Positions 1 through 9,513 are shown, numbered from the stretch's first letter. The stretch is DNA of 61,767 bases from Planctomycetia bacterium (GCA_005799545.1 SYGM01000009.1:1-61767), one strand, 5' to 3'. Notes: generated by a model not told the origin, from the sequence alone. Numbers and translations are program-made.

Positions 1-477
1 CTGGATGAACGAGGTGTAGAAGCCCCGCCGGTGATCCGGCGCGTGCTCCGCCACATAGGTTGCCGCGCCGCCGTACTCACCACCGAGTGCGAGGCCTTGC
101 AGCAGACGCAAGAGCAGCAGCAGGATCGGCGCCAGCACACCCGCCTGCTCATAGGTCGGCAACAGTCCGATCGCCATCGTGCTGAAGCCCATGATCAGCA
201 GCGTGACAAGGAAGGCGTACTTGCGCCCGACGATGTCGCCCACGCGGCCGAACAAGATTGCGCCGAATGGGCGCACCACGAATCCTGTGGCGAAGGTCGC
301 AAGCGTGGAGAGCAAGGCCACTGTCGGATTGCCCTGCGGGAAGAAGCTCTTGGAGATGATCGTGGCAAGGCTTCCGAAGATGTAGAAGTCGTACCACTCG
401 ATCAGCGTTCCGGCACTCGAGGCGCCGATCACTGTCCAGATCCTGTTGCGCGGCGTGGCGCTGCCGGGTTGATTCAT
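1..477 (-). CDS. MFS transporter, metabolite:H+ symporter-like (N-terminal part, runs off window start)
   Basis: Manual translation from ATG at 477: MNQPGSATPRNRIWTVIGASSAGTLIEWYDFYIFGSLATIISKSFFPQ...RPFGAILFGRVGDIVGRKYAFLVTLLIMG; classic MHS-family MFS motif GRxGDxxGRK. Open to position 1. Confidence 0.9.
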   Translation of the reverse strand, partial: MNQPGSATPRNRIWTVIGASSAGTLIEWYDFYIFGSLATIISKSFFPQGNPTVALLSTLATFATGFVVRPFGAILFGRVGDIVGRKYAFLVTLLIMGFSTMAIGLLPTYEQAGVLAPILLLLLRLLQGLALGGEYGGAATYVAEHAPDHRRGFYTSFIQ

Positions 478-540
478 GGGGGGGGAGCACACTCTCGCAA
501 GGGTGATGGGGGCTGCGCCAGACCATTTGCGATTTCGGGA

Positions 541-568
541 TTGCCATATACAGGGCCCTTTATAGGAT
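541..568 (+). promoter_or_regulatory. Candidate sigma70-like promoter (TTGCCA-N16-TAGGAT) overlapping an 18-bp near-palindrome
   Basis: ttgcca 541-546, taggat 563-568; tatacagggccctttata 547-564 is palindromic at 16 of 18 positions; lies between divergent genes. Confidence 0.35.
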
Positions 569-628
569 GGCGCATATCGGCGGTCCGCCCCGCCGGCTCC
601 CCCCGCTCCCCGCAACGGTTCTCTCGAC

Positions 629-2548
629 ATGCTGCACCGCACCGCCGCAGCCCTGCTGACAGGGTTTCTGTTCGTTTCCGCATTGACCGCGAACGCATCC
701 GCGCAGTACGCCGAGCGCCCCTCGCTGGTGGGGTCCGGCGCACCGGATGTCGATGCCTCGGGGCGCTCCGTGAAAGCCCGCCGCGTGCGCGCCGTGCACA
801 GCCCGGATGCTGCGCTGGAAGGCGGCACAGCATGGTTGTTCGAGCGGGATCCGTTCCTCGCCTACCAACTCGGACGCGATCTCAACTTTCTCGAGTTCAC
901 GGAGAAGCATGGTGTGTTCGACAAGCAGGTCTCGAACCTGCTCGGCCCCATGCCCGATGGAACGACGAAGAAGATCACCGCCAACAATCAGGTCTCATGC
1001 CTTGGTTGCCACAACCTGCCCTCGGGCAATCCGGGTTGTGGCCCCAACTTCTCGAAGGACTCCGGCCGTGGCCGCAACACACCTCACTATTACGGTGCCG
1101 GCATCGTCGAGATGCTGAGCCAGCAGGTGCGCGCGGATCTTCTGGCGCAGGCCGATGGAGATGGCAACGGCTGGATCAGTACGAGCGAGGCGGCTCTGGC
1201 GCCAGCAGCGGCCTTGATCCGCACGAGCAGTTCGGCGGATGGTGGCGTGATCCACTACGGTAGCCTGCGACTCTCCAACGGCAAGCCCCAGCTCAACAAC
1301 ATCTTCCGTGTGTGGTATGTGGATGCACTGGGGCGGCATGTTCCCGGTGCTGCTCACGTCGATGGGATCAGCACGCACGGATACAACTTCGAGATGGTCG
1401 TGTGGGGCTGGGGACAGGGCCCCGGGCGATCCGCACTGAACCCCACCAACCGCGCGTTCCTCTGGGATCCCTGGAAGACGCATGGTGGACTGGAGGCCCA
1501 CGATCCCTCGACAACGGTCGATCCCGACGGCAACGGCGTCTCGGCGCCGACGCTCGCCGGAGCGCTGCAGTTCCCGGCCACGCACAAGCCCGCCGACAAG
1601 GGGATCAGCATGGATCCGCTGGGATTCAGTCGCGATGATCCGGATCAGGATGGTTTCCTCAGCGAGATCAGCGAGGGGGATCTCGATCTGGCCGAGTGGT
1701 TCATGCTCAACGCGCCGCGGCCGGCCTTCGCTGGCACTCCTGCTCAGTACGCAGCCGGTGTTTCGCAGCTCAGGACGCTCGGCTGTGCGGAATGCCATGT
1801 CCCGGAATGGCGTGTGAAAACTCGCGATGCCCGCCACCCCGGCGATCGGCGCTTCTTCGATCTGGAGACCAGCTACGACGCCCAGTCGGGTCGACTGCAG
1901 GGGCGAGTCGTCATGCTGACCACGCTGACCGCCGGCCGGCATGTGCGCAACTTCGACGAGTTCCGTGTCAGCGGCTTCTTCAGCGACCTCAAACAGCACG
2001 ACATGGGTGATGGTTTTGCCGAACGAGACTTCAGCGGCCATCGCAACACGCTATGGCGCACCCCGATGCTGTGGGGCGTCGGTTCGGGGTTCCCCTGGGG
2101 CCACGATGGCGCCTCGCTGACACTGGAGGATGTGATCCTGCGACACGGCGGCGCAGCAGCAGCCTCCCGTTCCGCATGGCTGGGCGCAACCCCGCAGCAA
2201 CGCGCGGATTTGCTGGACTTCCTCAACCGGCTGCAGCTCTACGACATCGAGAGCCTCCCGACCGACATCGACGGCAATGGACAGGTATCCGGCCACTACC
2301 AGGTCGCTGGGCAGGACACATTGGAAGAGCGTTTCAATCCCGAATGGCTCTTCCGCGTGCCGCTGGCGATTCAGGGGCCGGTGACCAACTCGGTTGGGCA
2401 ACTCTTCACCAGCTTCGCGGGTGTCAACATCGATGCGGCTTACGGACGCAGCCTGAATCTGCGCAAGGACAGCGATGGCGACGGCTGGCCGGATGTCTGG
2501 GACCACGCGCCGCTGTCGCCTGGCCCAAAGGACGGCGTCAACCCGTAG
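629..2548 (+). CDS. Secreted di-heme oxidoreductase / putative peroxidase (DHOR-like, c-type cytochrome)
   Basis: Signal peptide; two CxxCH heme motifs (CLGCH, CAECH); 'TPMLWGVGSGFPWGHDGASLTLEDVILRHGGAA' typical of di-heme thiol oxidoreductase-like proteins; several D-x-D-x-D-G loops. Confidence 0.85.
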   Translation: MLHRTAAALLTGFLFVSALTANASAQYAERPSLVGSGAPDVDASGRSVKARRVRAVHSPDAALEGGTAWLFERDPFLAYQLGRDLNFLEFTEKHGVFDKQVSNLLGPMPDGTTKKITANNQVSCLGCHNLPSGNPGCGPNFSKDSGRGRNTPHYYGAGIVEMLSQQVRADLLAQADGDGNGWISTSEAALAPAAALIRTSSSADGGVIHYGSLRLSNGKPQLNNIFRVWYVDALGRHVPGAAHVDGISTHGYNFEMVVWGWGQGPGRSALNPTNRAFLWDPWKTHGGLEAHDPSTTVDPDGNGVSAPTLAGALQFPATHKPADKGISMDPLGFSRDDPDQDGFLSEISEGDLDLAEWFMLNAPRPAFAGTPAQYAAGVSQLRTLGCAECHVPEWRVKTRDARHPGDRRFFDLETSYDAQSGRLQGRVVMLTTLTAGRHVRNFDEFRVSGFFSDLKQHDMGDGFAERDFSGHRNTLWRTPMLWGVGSGFPWGHDGASLTLEDVILRHGGAAAASRSAWLGATPQQRADLLDFLNRLQLYDIESLPTDIDGNGQVSGHYQVAGQDTLEERFNPEWLFRVPLAIQGPVTNSVGQLFTSFAGVNIDAAYGRSLNLRKDSDGDGWPDVWDHAPLSPGPKDGVNP

Positions 2549-2587
2549 GGAAGCGCGCACAAAGGGGCTAGGATCGCCGCCCTGAAG

Positions 2588-3379
2588 ATGCTGCGATCCG
2601 CGAGAGCGCTGCTGCGATTGATCGGCTGGGGCCTGCTGACGGGGGGCTTTGCGCTGCTGTGGCTGCTGGGGCTGCCGCCGGTTGCGCTGCTCGGCAGCTG
2701 GCGACGCTGGCGGAGAATCTGCTTCGGCGGTTGGGCGCGCTGCTGCCTGTTCCTGAGCGGCGTGCGCTGCGAACAGCACGGTCCGCGCGTGCAGGGCGCC
2801 GGATTCCTCGTCGCCAATCATCTCAGCTGGCTCGACATCCCGGTGCTCGCCGCCCGCTTCGATGTCGTGTTCGTCTCGATGGCGGAACTCGGCCGCTGGC
2901 CGCTGATCGGGAGCATGGCGCGCGCCTTCGGCACGATCCTGATCGACCGCAGCGACAAGCGCTCGATTCCCGCCGTCAACGAGCGCATCGCGCAAGCGCT
3001 TGAGCGCGGCGAGCGCGTGACCTTCTTCCCCGAAGGCGGGATCGGTGCTACGCGTGAGCTGCGGCCCTTCCGCGCTGCGCTGTTCGAATCGGCGGCGCAG
3101 GGATCGTGGGGCGTGCGCTGCGTGGCGCTGTCCTATGCCACGGGCCCCGGCGATGATTCGGTCGAGGAAGCCGTCGTGTGGGGACAGCGGCCGTTTCTCG
3201 CGCAGGCCTGGCGCCTGGTCCTCCAGAATCGCATCACGGTGCGCTTGCAGGTCGCCGGAGAAGAGCCGCGTGCACGGGATCGCAAGCAGCTGGCCCTGCG
3301 ATGCGAGGCGCTCGTGCGCGCCGAGCTGGGCCTGCCGGAAAAGCTCGAAGGCGCCGTTGCCGACGCCTTCGAGGGTTGA
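2588..3379 (+). CDS. Lysophospholipid acyltransferase (1-acyl-sn-glycerol-3-phosphate acyltransferase-like)
   Basis: NHLSWLD (NHxxxxD box) and FFPEGG motif of PlsC family. Confidence 0.88.
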   Translation: MLRSARALLRLIGWGLLTGGFALLWLLGLPPVALLGSWRRWRRICFGGWARCCLFLSGVRCEQHGPRVQGAGFLVANHLSWLDIPVLAARFDVVFVSMAELGRWPLIGSMARAFGTILIDRSDKRSIPAVNERIAQALERGERVTFFPEGGIGATRELRPFRAALFESAAQGSWGVRCVALSYATGPGDDSVEEAVVWGQRPFLAQAWRLVLQNRITVRLQVAGEEPRARDRKQLALRCEALVRAELGLPEKLEGAVADAFEG

Positions 3380-3380
3380 A

Positions 3381-3400
3381 GAAGCGATAACTACCGCTTC
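3381..3400. terminator. Candidate bidirectional terminator hairpin between convergent genes
   Basis: GAAGCG-N8-CGCTTC in the 35-nt gap between convergent stop codons; no U-tract. Confidence 0.35.
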
Positions 3401-3414
3401 GCGTACTTGACACC

Positions 3415-4092
3415 TCAGCCATAGGCCTTGGTGTCGGGACGCGAGACGGGCTTCTTGGCCTTGATCTCGGCGACGGCCGCCTCGACGTAGTTGACCTTGT
3501 CCTTGGCGTCCTTCTCCTTGGCGTTGTCGATCGCGCCGCGGTAGACGAGGTTGCCCTTTTCGTCGATCACGAAGCAGTGCGGGGTCGACTTGGCGCCGTA
3601 GGAGCGGCCGACCTTGCCCTCGGTGTCCATCAGCACCGAGTACTTCTCGAGCTTGCGGCTCTTGAAGAACTCGATGTTGGCTTCGACCTTGGAGTCGGGG
3701 TGGCCGGCGTGGTTGGAGTTGATCAGCAGCCAGACGACGCCTTCCTTGGCGAGCTTCTCGCCGGTGGCAAGGCAGTTGCCACCGGACTCGTAGCCGGCCA
3801 CGCAGTAGGGGCAGCTCGGCTGGAACCACTCCAGCACGACGATCTTGCCCTTGTAGTCCGCCAACTTGACGGTCTTGCCGTTCATGTCGGTCAGAGTGAA
3901 GTCGGGAGCCGGCTTGCCCAGCTCCGCGACGGTGTCCGCCGGCTTGTCGGCCGGCTTGTCCTTGGGAGTCTCCTTCGGAGCCTCCTTGGGAGTTTCCGCC
4001 GGCTTGGGCGGTTCCTTGTCCTGGATGGCGTAGGTGCTTCCGAGGAGGAAGAGTCCTGCGAGCACCAGGCTCGAGAGTTTGAAGAGGTTCAT
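3415..4092 (-). CDS. Secreted thioredoxin-fold redoxin (AhpC/TSA-like) with Pro/Lys/Glu-rich N-terminal linker
   Basis: Signal peptide; APDFTLTDMNGKTVKLADYKGKIVVLEWFQPSCPYC; linker PKPAETPKEAPKETPKDKPADKPAD. Confidence 0.88.
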   Translation of the reverse strand: MNLFKLSSLVLAGLFLLGSTYAIQDKEPPKPAETPKEAPKETPKDKPADKPADTVAELGKPAPDFTLTDMNGKTVKLADYKGKIVVLEWFQPSCPYCVAGYESGGNCLATGEKLAKEGVVWLLINSNHAGHPDSKVEANIEFFKSRKLEKYSVLMDTEGKVGRSYGAKSTPHCFVIDEKGNLVYRGAIDNAKEKDAKDKVNYVEAAVAEIKAKKPVSRPDTKAYG

Positions 4093-4161
4093 GGAGTTGT
4101 TGAGAAAACAGTTGGTACGCAGAGCCCCGGCAGGATGCCGGAGCCTGTGTTCTGGGTGTGC

Positions 4162-5055
4162 CTACTCGCCGCCTTCAAAACGCGAGTGCAGTGCGTAGTG
4201 TTCGGGGCCCTTCTCGCCCTGAAGGGACAGGATGCCGTAGAAGGAAAGGCTTGTGTCCTCTGTCGGCGGTTGCTTGAAACGCCAGCGCAGGCGCGCCTTG
4301 GATGCATCCATCGGATCAACGGCCAGTCCTTCGAAGTCGACATCCTCCTCGCTGCGGGGGAAGAAGTCCGTGAACTTCGCCTGCGGTGCGACGAGCTCGA
4401 GGATATGGTGCCCGCGCTTGGGATCGGGCACGAGCGTCACCGCCAGTCCGACCCGCTGCGACATTGCCAGAGGCTGCTGGGCGCGCGCGGTGCGGAACTC
4501 CTCGAGGTGCGTCAGGCGCTGCTTTTCGAACTCGCCCGCCTGCGCGGAGCCCTGCGCGCCGACGGGAGCGGCAACCGGCAGCGTCAGCCGTGCGGCGCCG
4601 CGTCCGGGGTAGCACTGCTCGATGCACACCAGCCAGTCGGACTCGACGCCGAACTCGAAGCTCTCCCCGGGCTTGGCATCCTTCGGCACGGTGCACTGCG
4701 TCAGCACGTAGACATCGCCTTCATGCTGGAAGGTGACGATGTCACCGGGCTCGACATGCCGAGTCGGCACGGGGAAGCGCGGGGGCGATTGGCCGAAACC
4801 CTCGGGTGTGGTGACCTCGACGCTGGTCGGCAGCCCGCTGTCGCCGGGGTTCTCGCCCCAGTAGATGTGCCAGCGCGGGGTGACCTTGAGTCGCGTCGCC
4901 AGCAGGAAGCTCTCACCGGGAACCAACTGACTGCGATCGGCCAGCAGGCTGACCTGCACCAGCTTGTTCCCGTCCGGCGGGGGCGGCGCCGGGGGCCTGG
5001 ACGGGGGGCGCTGCTGGGGAAGCAGTCCGAGGAAGAGCAGGCAGAGTGCGCTCAT
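4162..5055 (-). CDS. Protein with DsbD N-terminal (ScsB-like) domain
   Basis: 'GESFLLATRLKVTPRWHIYWGENPGDSGLPTSVEVTTPEGF...VLTQCTVPKDA...ESDWLVCIEQCYPG' matches DsbD N-terminal domain; start placed at MSALCLLFLGLL (5055). Confidence 0.8.
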   Translation of the reverse strand: MSALCLLFLGLLPQQRPPSRPPAPPPPDGNKLVQVSLLADRSQLVPGESFLLATRLKVTPRWHIYWGENPGDSGLPTSVEVTTPEGFGQSPPRFPVPTRHVEPGDIVTFQHEGDVYVLTQCTVPKDAKPGESFEFGVESDWLVCIEQCYPGRGAARLTLPVAAPVGAQGSAQAGEFEKQRLTHLEEFRTARAQQPLAMSQRVGLAVTLVPDPKRGHHILELVAPQAKFTDFFPRSEEDVDFEGLAVDPMDASKARLRWRFKQPPTEDTSLSFYGILSLQGEKGPEHYALHSRFEGGE

Positions 5056-5146
5056 GAACGAAAATGATAGCCCTGAGGCCATCCCGAAAGGCTTCGCCTT
5101 ACACGGGTTTTGGAGGCAGGCTCAGGCTATTCTGTGCGCCCATTCC

Positions 5147-6511
5147 ATGGCACCCCGCAAGCGCTATTCAGTCCTGCGCGACCCCGTCCACGGGGACATC
5201 TACCTGACGCACGAGGAACTGGCGCTGCTCGACACCCGGGAGATGCAGCGGTTGCGCGGGGTCAAGCAGCTGGGGACGGCCTACCTGGTGTTTCCCGGCG
5301 CCCTCCACACCCGCTTCGACCATTCGATCGGCAGCCTGCACATGGCGGCCCGGATGATCGAATCGGTCAACCTCTCGGCCGAGCTCGACCCGGCCGGCTC
5401 GACCGGAATCAGCGAGGAGGAGGCGCGCGTGATCCGCGCCGCGGCGCTGGTCCACGACATCACGCACATTCCCTTCGGCCATTCGATCGAGGATCAGGAC
5501 GGCATCTTCGGACGCCACGATCGTCCGGAGCGCTTCCAGAAGCTGCTGGGGGAGGGCACCGAGGTCGGGCGCGTGCTGCGCGAGCAGGGCCTGTCCGAGG
5601 ACGTGCTGGCCGTGCTGGGCGCGAACCCCGGACGGCGCATCCCTCCGTGCTGGTCGCAGATCGTCGGGGGGACGATCGCCTCGGACATCCTCGACTATCT
5701 GGCACGCGATGCGTACTTCACGGGGCTGAGGCTCTCCGTGGACCCGCGCGTGACGAGCTACTTCAAGATCGACCGATTCACGGGCAATCTGTTCCTCGAT
5801 CTCGCCAAGCATGATCTGTTGCGCGAGGACATTCTCTCGGAGATCGTGCGGTTGCTGGAAGCACGCTACTACTTCTCCGAGCGCGTCTACTATCACCATG
5901 CCAAGGTCAGCGCGGGCGCGCTGCTGGCACGCGCCGTCGAAACTGCGATGGCGGCCGGCGCCGTCAAGGAAGCGGATTTCCAGGATCAGGATGACCATTC
6001 TGTGCTCGATCTGCTCGAGCGCTCGATGGAGGGCCGCGACAAGAGCGCGCGCGAGCGAGTGCGCGCGCTCGTGCGCCGCTTCCGTCTGCGCCAGCTGTAC
6101 AAGCGCGCCTGCGTCTTTCCGCGCTACGACAACGAGGAGGCGCAGGAGCGTCTGGTCAACCGCTTCTTCGCGCCCGGCGGCGCGGTGGCGCGAGCCGAGG
6201 TCGAGGCGCGCATCGGGGATCTGGTGCGCTTTTCCACCGGCCGCACGGTCGACGTGATCGTGTACTGCCCGGCCAAGAAGATGCAGCTCAAGGAGGCCCG
6301 CATGCACGTGCGCTGGCCGGGCATGAAGGAAGTGCGGCCGCTGAGTGAATTTGCGCCCAAGATCCCCCGGTTGGCGGATCTGGAGCGCAGCTACCGCGAT
6401 CTGTGGAAGTTTTACGTGTTCGCGGACACGACCGAACCGCGCCTCCTGGAGGAGGTCCAGAAGGCGGCACTGGCGGAATTCGGGGGGCTTTCCAACGCCT
6501 ACCGGGTCTAG
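5147..6511 (+). CDS. HD-domain phosphohydrolase (SAMHD1/YdhJ-like)
   Basis: RDPVHGDIYLT, QRLRGVKQLGTAYLVFPGALHTRFDHSIG, LVHDITHIPFGHSIED; ORF start trimmed to MAPRK at 5147. Confidence 0.9.
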   Translation: MAPRKRYSVLRDPVHGDIYLTHEELALLDTREMQRLRGVKQLGTAYLVFPGALHTRFDHSIGSLHMAARMIESVNLSAELDPAGSTGISEEEARVIRAAALVHDITHIPFGHSIEDQDGIFGRHDRPERFQKLLGEGTEVGRVLREQGLSEDVLAVLGANPGRRIPPCWSQIVGGTIASDILDYLARDAYFTGLRLSVDPRVTSYFKIDRFTGNLFLDLAKHDLLREDILSEIVRLLEARYYFSERVYYHHAKVSAGALLARAVETAMAAGAVKEADFQDQDDHSVLDLLERSMEGRDKSARERVRALVRRFRLRQLYKRACVFPRYDNEEAQERLVNRFFAPGGAVARAEVEARIGDLVRFSTGRTVDVIVYCPAKKMQLKEARMHVRWPGMKEVRPLSEFAPKIPRLADLERSYRDLWKFYVFADTTEPRLLEEVQKAALAEFGGLSNAYRV

Positions 6512-6621
6512 TAAATGGGAAATGGCCGGATGTCTCCCTTTGGGGTAGAATCCTGCGCCCATCGGCCGCCGCGCACGCTCGCGCGAGCTGCCTGACCCTC
6601 CCTTCTTCCATCCCTAGCCCC

Positions 6622-7809
6622 ATGCCGGACATCGTCATCATTGGCGGATGTGGCCACGTCGGCCTGCCGCTGTGCCTTGCCTTCGCCAAGGCTGGCAAGC
6701 AGGTCGTCGCGCTCGACATCGACGCCAAGAAAGTCGCCGAGACCAACGCTGGCAAGATGCCCTTCATCGACGCGGGGGCGGACGAACTGCTGCTCGCGGT
6801 GCGCAAGTCCGGGAAGTTCGAAGCCACCACGGATTCTTCCTGCATCAGCAAGGCCGACACCGTCATCACCGTGATCGGCACCCCACTGGATGAGCACCTC
6901 AACCCGCGCCTCGAGGTGTACGGCGATCTGATCAAGAAGGACCGCTCCAAGCTGCGCAACGGGCAGCTGCTGATCATGCGGAGCACGGTCTATCCCGGCA
7001 CGACGGAGCATGTTGCCCATGCGCTGAAGACGGCTGGGTTCGAAGTGGATGTCGCCTTCTGCCCCGAGCGCGTGGCGCAGGGCGTGGCACTGGAGGAGAT
7101 CCACTCGCTGCCGCAGATCATCTCGGGCGTGACGCCGCGCGCGGTGGAGCGCGCCAGCGAGCTTTTCAAGCTGCTGACTCCCGATCTGATCGTCGTTCCG
7201 ACGATGGCTGCCGAGCTCACGAAGCTCTACAACAACGCTTGGCGCTACATCCAGTTCGCTGCCGCGAACCAGTTCTACATGATCGCGAACGAGTACGGTC
7301 TCGACTTCTACGAGATCCACCGCGCGATGACCGAGAAGTACCCGCGCGCGAAGGGCTTCCCCAAGGCCGGATTCGCGGCCGGTCCCTGCCTGTTCAAGGA
7401 CACGATGCAGCTGTCCTCGTTCCACGAGAACGCGTTCTTCCTCGGTCACTCGGCCATGCTGGTCAACGAGGGCCTGCCGAACTACATCGTGCGCCGCGCG
7501 GCCGCCAAGTACGACCTGCGCAACATCACGGTCGGCATCCTGGGCATGACCTTCAAGCCGGACTGCGACGACCCGCGCGACTCGCTCTCCTACAAGCTGA
7601 AGAAGTGTCTGGCCTTCGAGGCCCGTGAAGTGCTCTGCGCCGATCCGTATTTGGAGAGGCCGTGGATCCACACTCCCGAGGAAGTGATCGAGCGCTCCGG
7701 CCTGATCTTCATCGGCACCCCGCACACCCCGTACAAGAAGCTCAACTACAAGGGCAAGCCCGTCATCGATGTCTGGAACGCCATCCCCGGCGGAATGACC
7801 ACCATATGA
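6622..7809 (+). CDS. UDP-sugar (UDP-glucose/ManNAc-type) dehydrogenase
   Basis: MPDIVIIGGCGHVGLPLCLAFAKAGKQVVALDID; GTPLDEHLNPR; MRSTVYPGTTE; ELTKLYNNAWRYIQFAAANQF; GFAAGPCLFKDTMQL (catalytic Cys). ORF track start trimmed to 6622. Confidence 0.92.
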   Translation: MPDIVIIGGCGHVGLPLCLAFAKAGKQVVALDIDAKKVAETNAGKMPFIDAGADELLLAVRKSGKFEATTDSSCISKADTVITVIGTPLDEHLNPRLEVYGDLIKKDRSKLRNGQLLIMRSTVYPGTTEHVAHALKTAGFEVDVAFCPERVAQGVALEEIHSLPQIISGVTPRAVERASELFKLLTPDLIVVPTMAAELTKLYNNAWRYIQFAAANQFYMIANEYGLDFYEIHRAMTEKYPRAKGFPKAGFAAGPCLFKDTMQLSSFHENAFFLGHSAMLVNEGLPNYIVRRAAAKYDLRNITVGILGMTFKPDCDDPRDSLSYKLKKCLAFEAREVLCADPYLERPWIHTPEEVIERSGLIFIGTPHTPYKKLNYKGKPVIDVWNAIPGGMTTI

Positions 7810-8828
7810 AAGTACTCGTCACCGGTTCGAACGGATTCATCGCTGGATACCTCGTCGCGGAGCTGCTGCAGAACGGCTACGAGGTCGTCGGCATCGACAA
7901 CTTCAGCAAGTATGGCAAGGTCGCCAAGTCGTATGACTCGCACCCCAAGTACACGCTCGTCGAGGGCGACGCCAAGAACGTGGAGCTGATGAAGAAGCTG
8001 GTCGCGGACTGCGACCAATTTGTGATCTGCGCCGCCATGATCGGCGGCATCAGCTACTTCCACACCTACGCCTACGACCTGATCGCGGAGAACGACCGCA
8101 TCACGGCGGCGGCCTTCGACACGGCGATCTGGGCCCACAAGCACGCCAAGCTGAAGAAGGCCACGCTGTTGAGCTCCTCCATGGTGTTCGAGAGCACCAA
8201 GGAATTTCCGACTCCGGAAGGTGCCGAGCTGCGTTCGCCTCCGCCGCTCTCCACCTACGGCTTCCAGAAGCTGTCCTGCGAGTTCTACGCCCGCGGCGCA
8301 CACGAGCAGTACAAGCTGCCATACACGATCGTGCGCCCTTTCAACTGCGTGGGCATCGGTGAAGGGCGCGCCCGCGGTGAGCACGAGATCATCTCCGGCA
8401 ATGTCAAGCTGGCGATGAGTCACGTGGTGCCGGACATCGTCCAGAAGATCGTCAAGGGGCAGGACCCGCTGCACATCCTCGGCGATGGCAAGCAGGTGCG
8501 TCACTACACCTACGGCGGCGACCTTGCGCGCGGCATCCGCGTGTGCATGGAGCACCCCGCGGCCCTCAACCAAGACTTCAACATCTCGACGCCCGTGCCG
8601 CACACGGTGCTGGAGCTTGCCGAAGCGATCTGGAAGAAGATCCACGGCAACAAGAAGCCCTTCCGTTACACCTCCGACAAGCCCTTCGAGTACGACGTGC
8701 AGATGCGCACGCCGGATGTCAGCAAGGCCAAGCGCCTGCTCGGATTCGAGGCCACCACTCCGCTCGACACGATCCTTGACGAGGTCGTGCCGTGGATCGA
8801 GGAGCAGGTGAAGCTCGGAACGATCTGA
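7806..8828 (+). CDS. NAD-dependent nucleotide-sugar epimerase/dehydratase (extended SDR)
   Basis: MKVLVTGSNGFIAGYLVAELLQNGYEVVGIDNFSKYG; ATGA overlap with preceding gene; STYGFQKLSCE (YxxxK). Confidence 0.92.
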   Translation: MKVLVTGSNGFIAGYLVAELLQNGYEVVGIDNFSKYGKVAKSYDSHPKYTLVEGDAKNVELMKKLVADCDQFVICAAMIGGISYFHTYAYDLIAENDRITAAAFDTAIWAHKHAKLKKATLLSSSMVFESTKEFPTPEGAELRSPPPLSTYGFQKLSCEFYARGAHEQYKLPYTIVRPFNCVGIGEGRARGEHEIISGNVKLAMSHVVPDIVQKIVKGQDPLHILGDGKQVRHYTYGGDLARGIRVCMEHPAALNQDFNISTPVPHTVLELAEAIWKKIHGNKKPFRYTSDKPFEYDVQMRTPDVSKAKRLLGFEATTPLDTILDEVVPWIEEQVKLGTI

Positions 8829-8829
8829 A

Positions 8830-9513
8830 TCAGCCGGGCTTGCGGGCGACGACGAGGAATTGCTCCCCGAACAGTCGCCACAGGAACGGCATCCGCAGAT
8901 ACCAGCGAACGATCCAGCCCGCCTTCGGCGCGCTGGATCGCGTCGTATACGGCAGGAAACGCGGCACGCGGCGTTCGATGCGCAGCCCCGCGAGGATCAG
9001 GGCCTCGCACAGCGAGTTGTCCGAGATGGGCACGAGATGGTCCCAGAAATCCCAGTACGCCCCGGGCACGATGCGCACGTTGGGTCCCATCAGGATCAGG
9101 CGGCCGCCGGGGCGCAGCACGCGCGCCGCCTCGCGCAGGGTCTCGTCGACAGCCTGCTTGTCGGGCAGGTGTTCAAGGAAGTTCGAGCTGAACACCACAT
9201 CGACGGATCCGTCCGCGAGGAAGCCGAGCTTGCGGACATCCGCAGCGTGAAACTCGATGCCCTGATCCAGTCCCTGGCCGTTGTCCGGGTTGAGATCGAC
9301 GCCGATGCGCCGCTTCGCGCGCACATGATTGAGGAACTCGCCGCGTCCTGACCCGACGTCGAGCACGGTGGACTCGGGCGCGATCAGCGGTTGCAGCGCG
9401 ACCTCCACGATGGCCTGCCAGATGCCCCGACGCAGTTCCGCCTCGCCGGCGGGAATCCGAAAGCGATACAGCTCGTCGAGGTACTCGGCCCGTTCCTTGT
9501 TGGGAGAGCTCAT
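8830..9513 (-). CDS. SAM-dependent methyltransferase (class I)
   Basis: STVLDVGSGRGEFLNHV...FHAADVRKLGFLADGSVDVVFSSNFLEHL; start MSSPNKERAEYLDELY at 9513, ATGA overlap with upstream gene. Confidence 0.88.
   Translation of the reverse strand: MSSPNKERAEYLDELYRFRIPAGEAELRRGIWQAIVEVALQPLIAPESTVLDVGSGRGEFLNHVRAKRRIGVDLNPDNGQGLDQGIEFHAADVRKLGFLADGSVDVVFSSNFLEHLPDKQAVDETLREAARVLRPGGRLILMGPNVRIVPGAYWDFWDHLVPISDNSLCEALILAGLRIERRVPRFLPYTTRSSAPKAGWIVRWYLRMPFLWRLFGEQFLVVARKPG

Noticed and set aside
2051-3829. 592-aa minus ORF spanning three opposite or frame-shifted genes
   Set aside because: Overlaps DHOR, acyltransferase and redoxin genes with no coherent domain; spurious.
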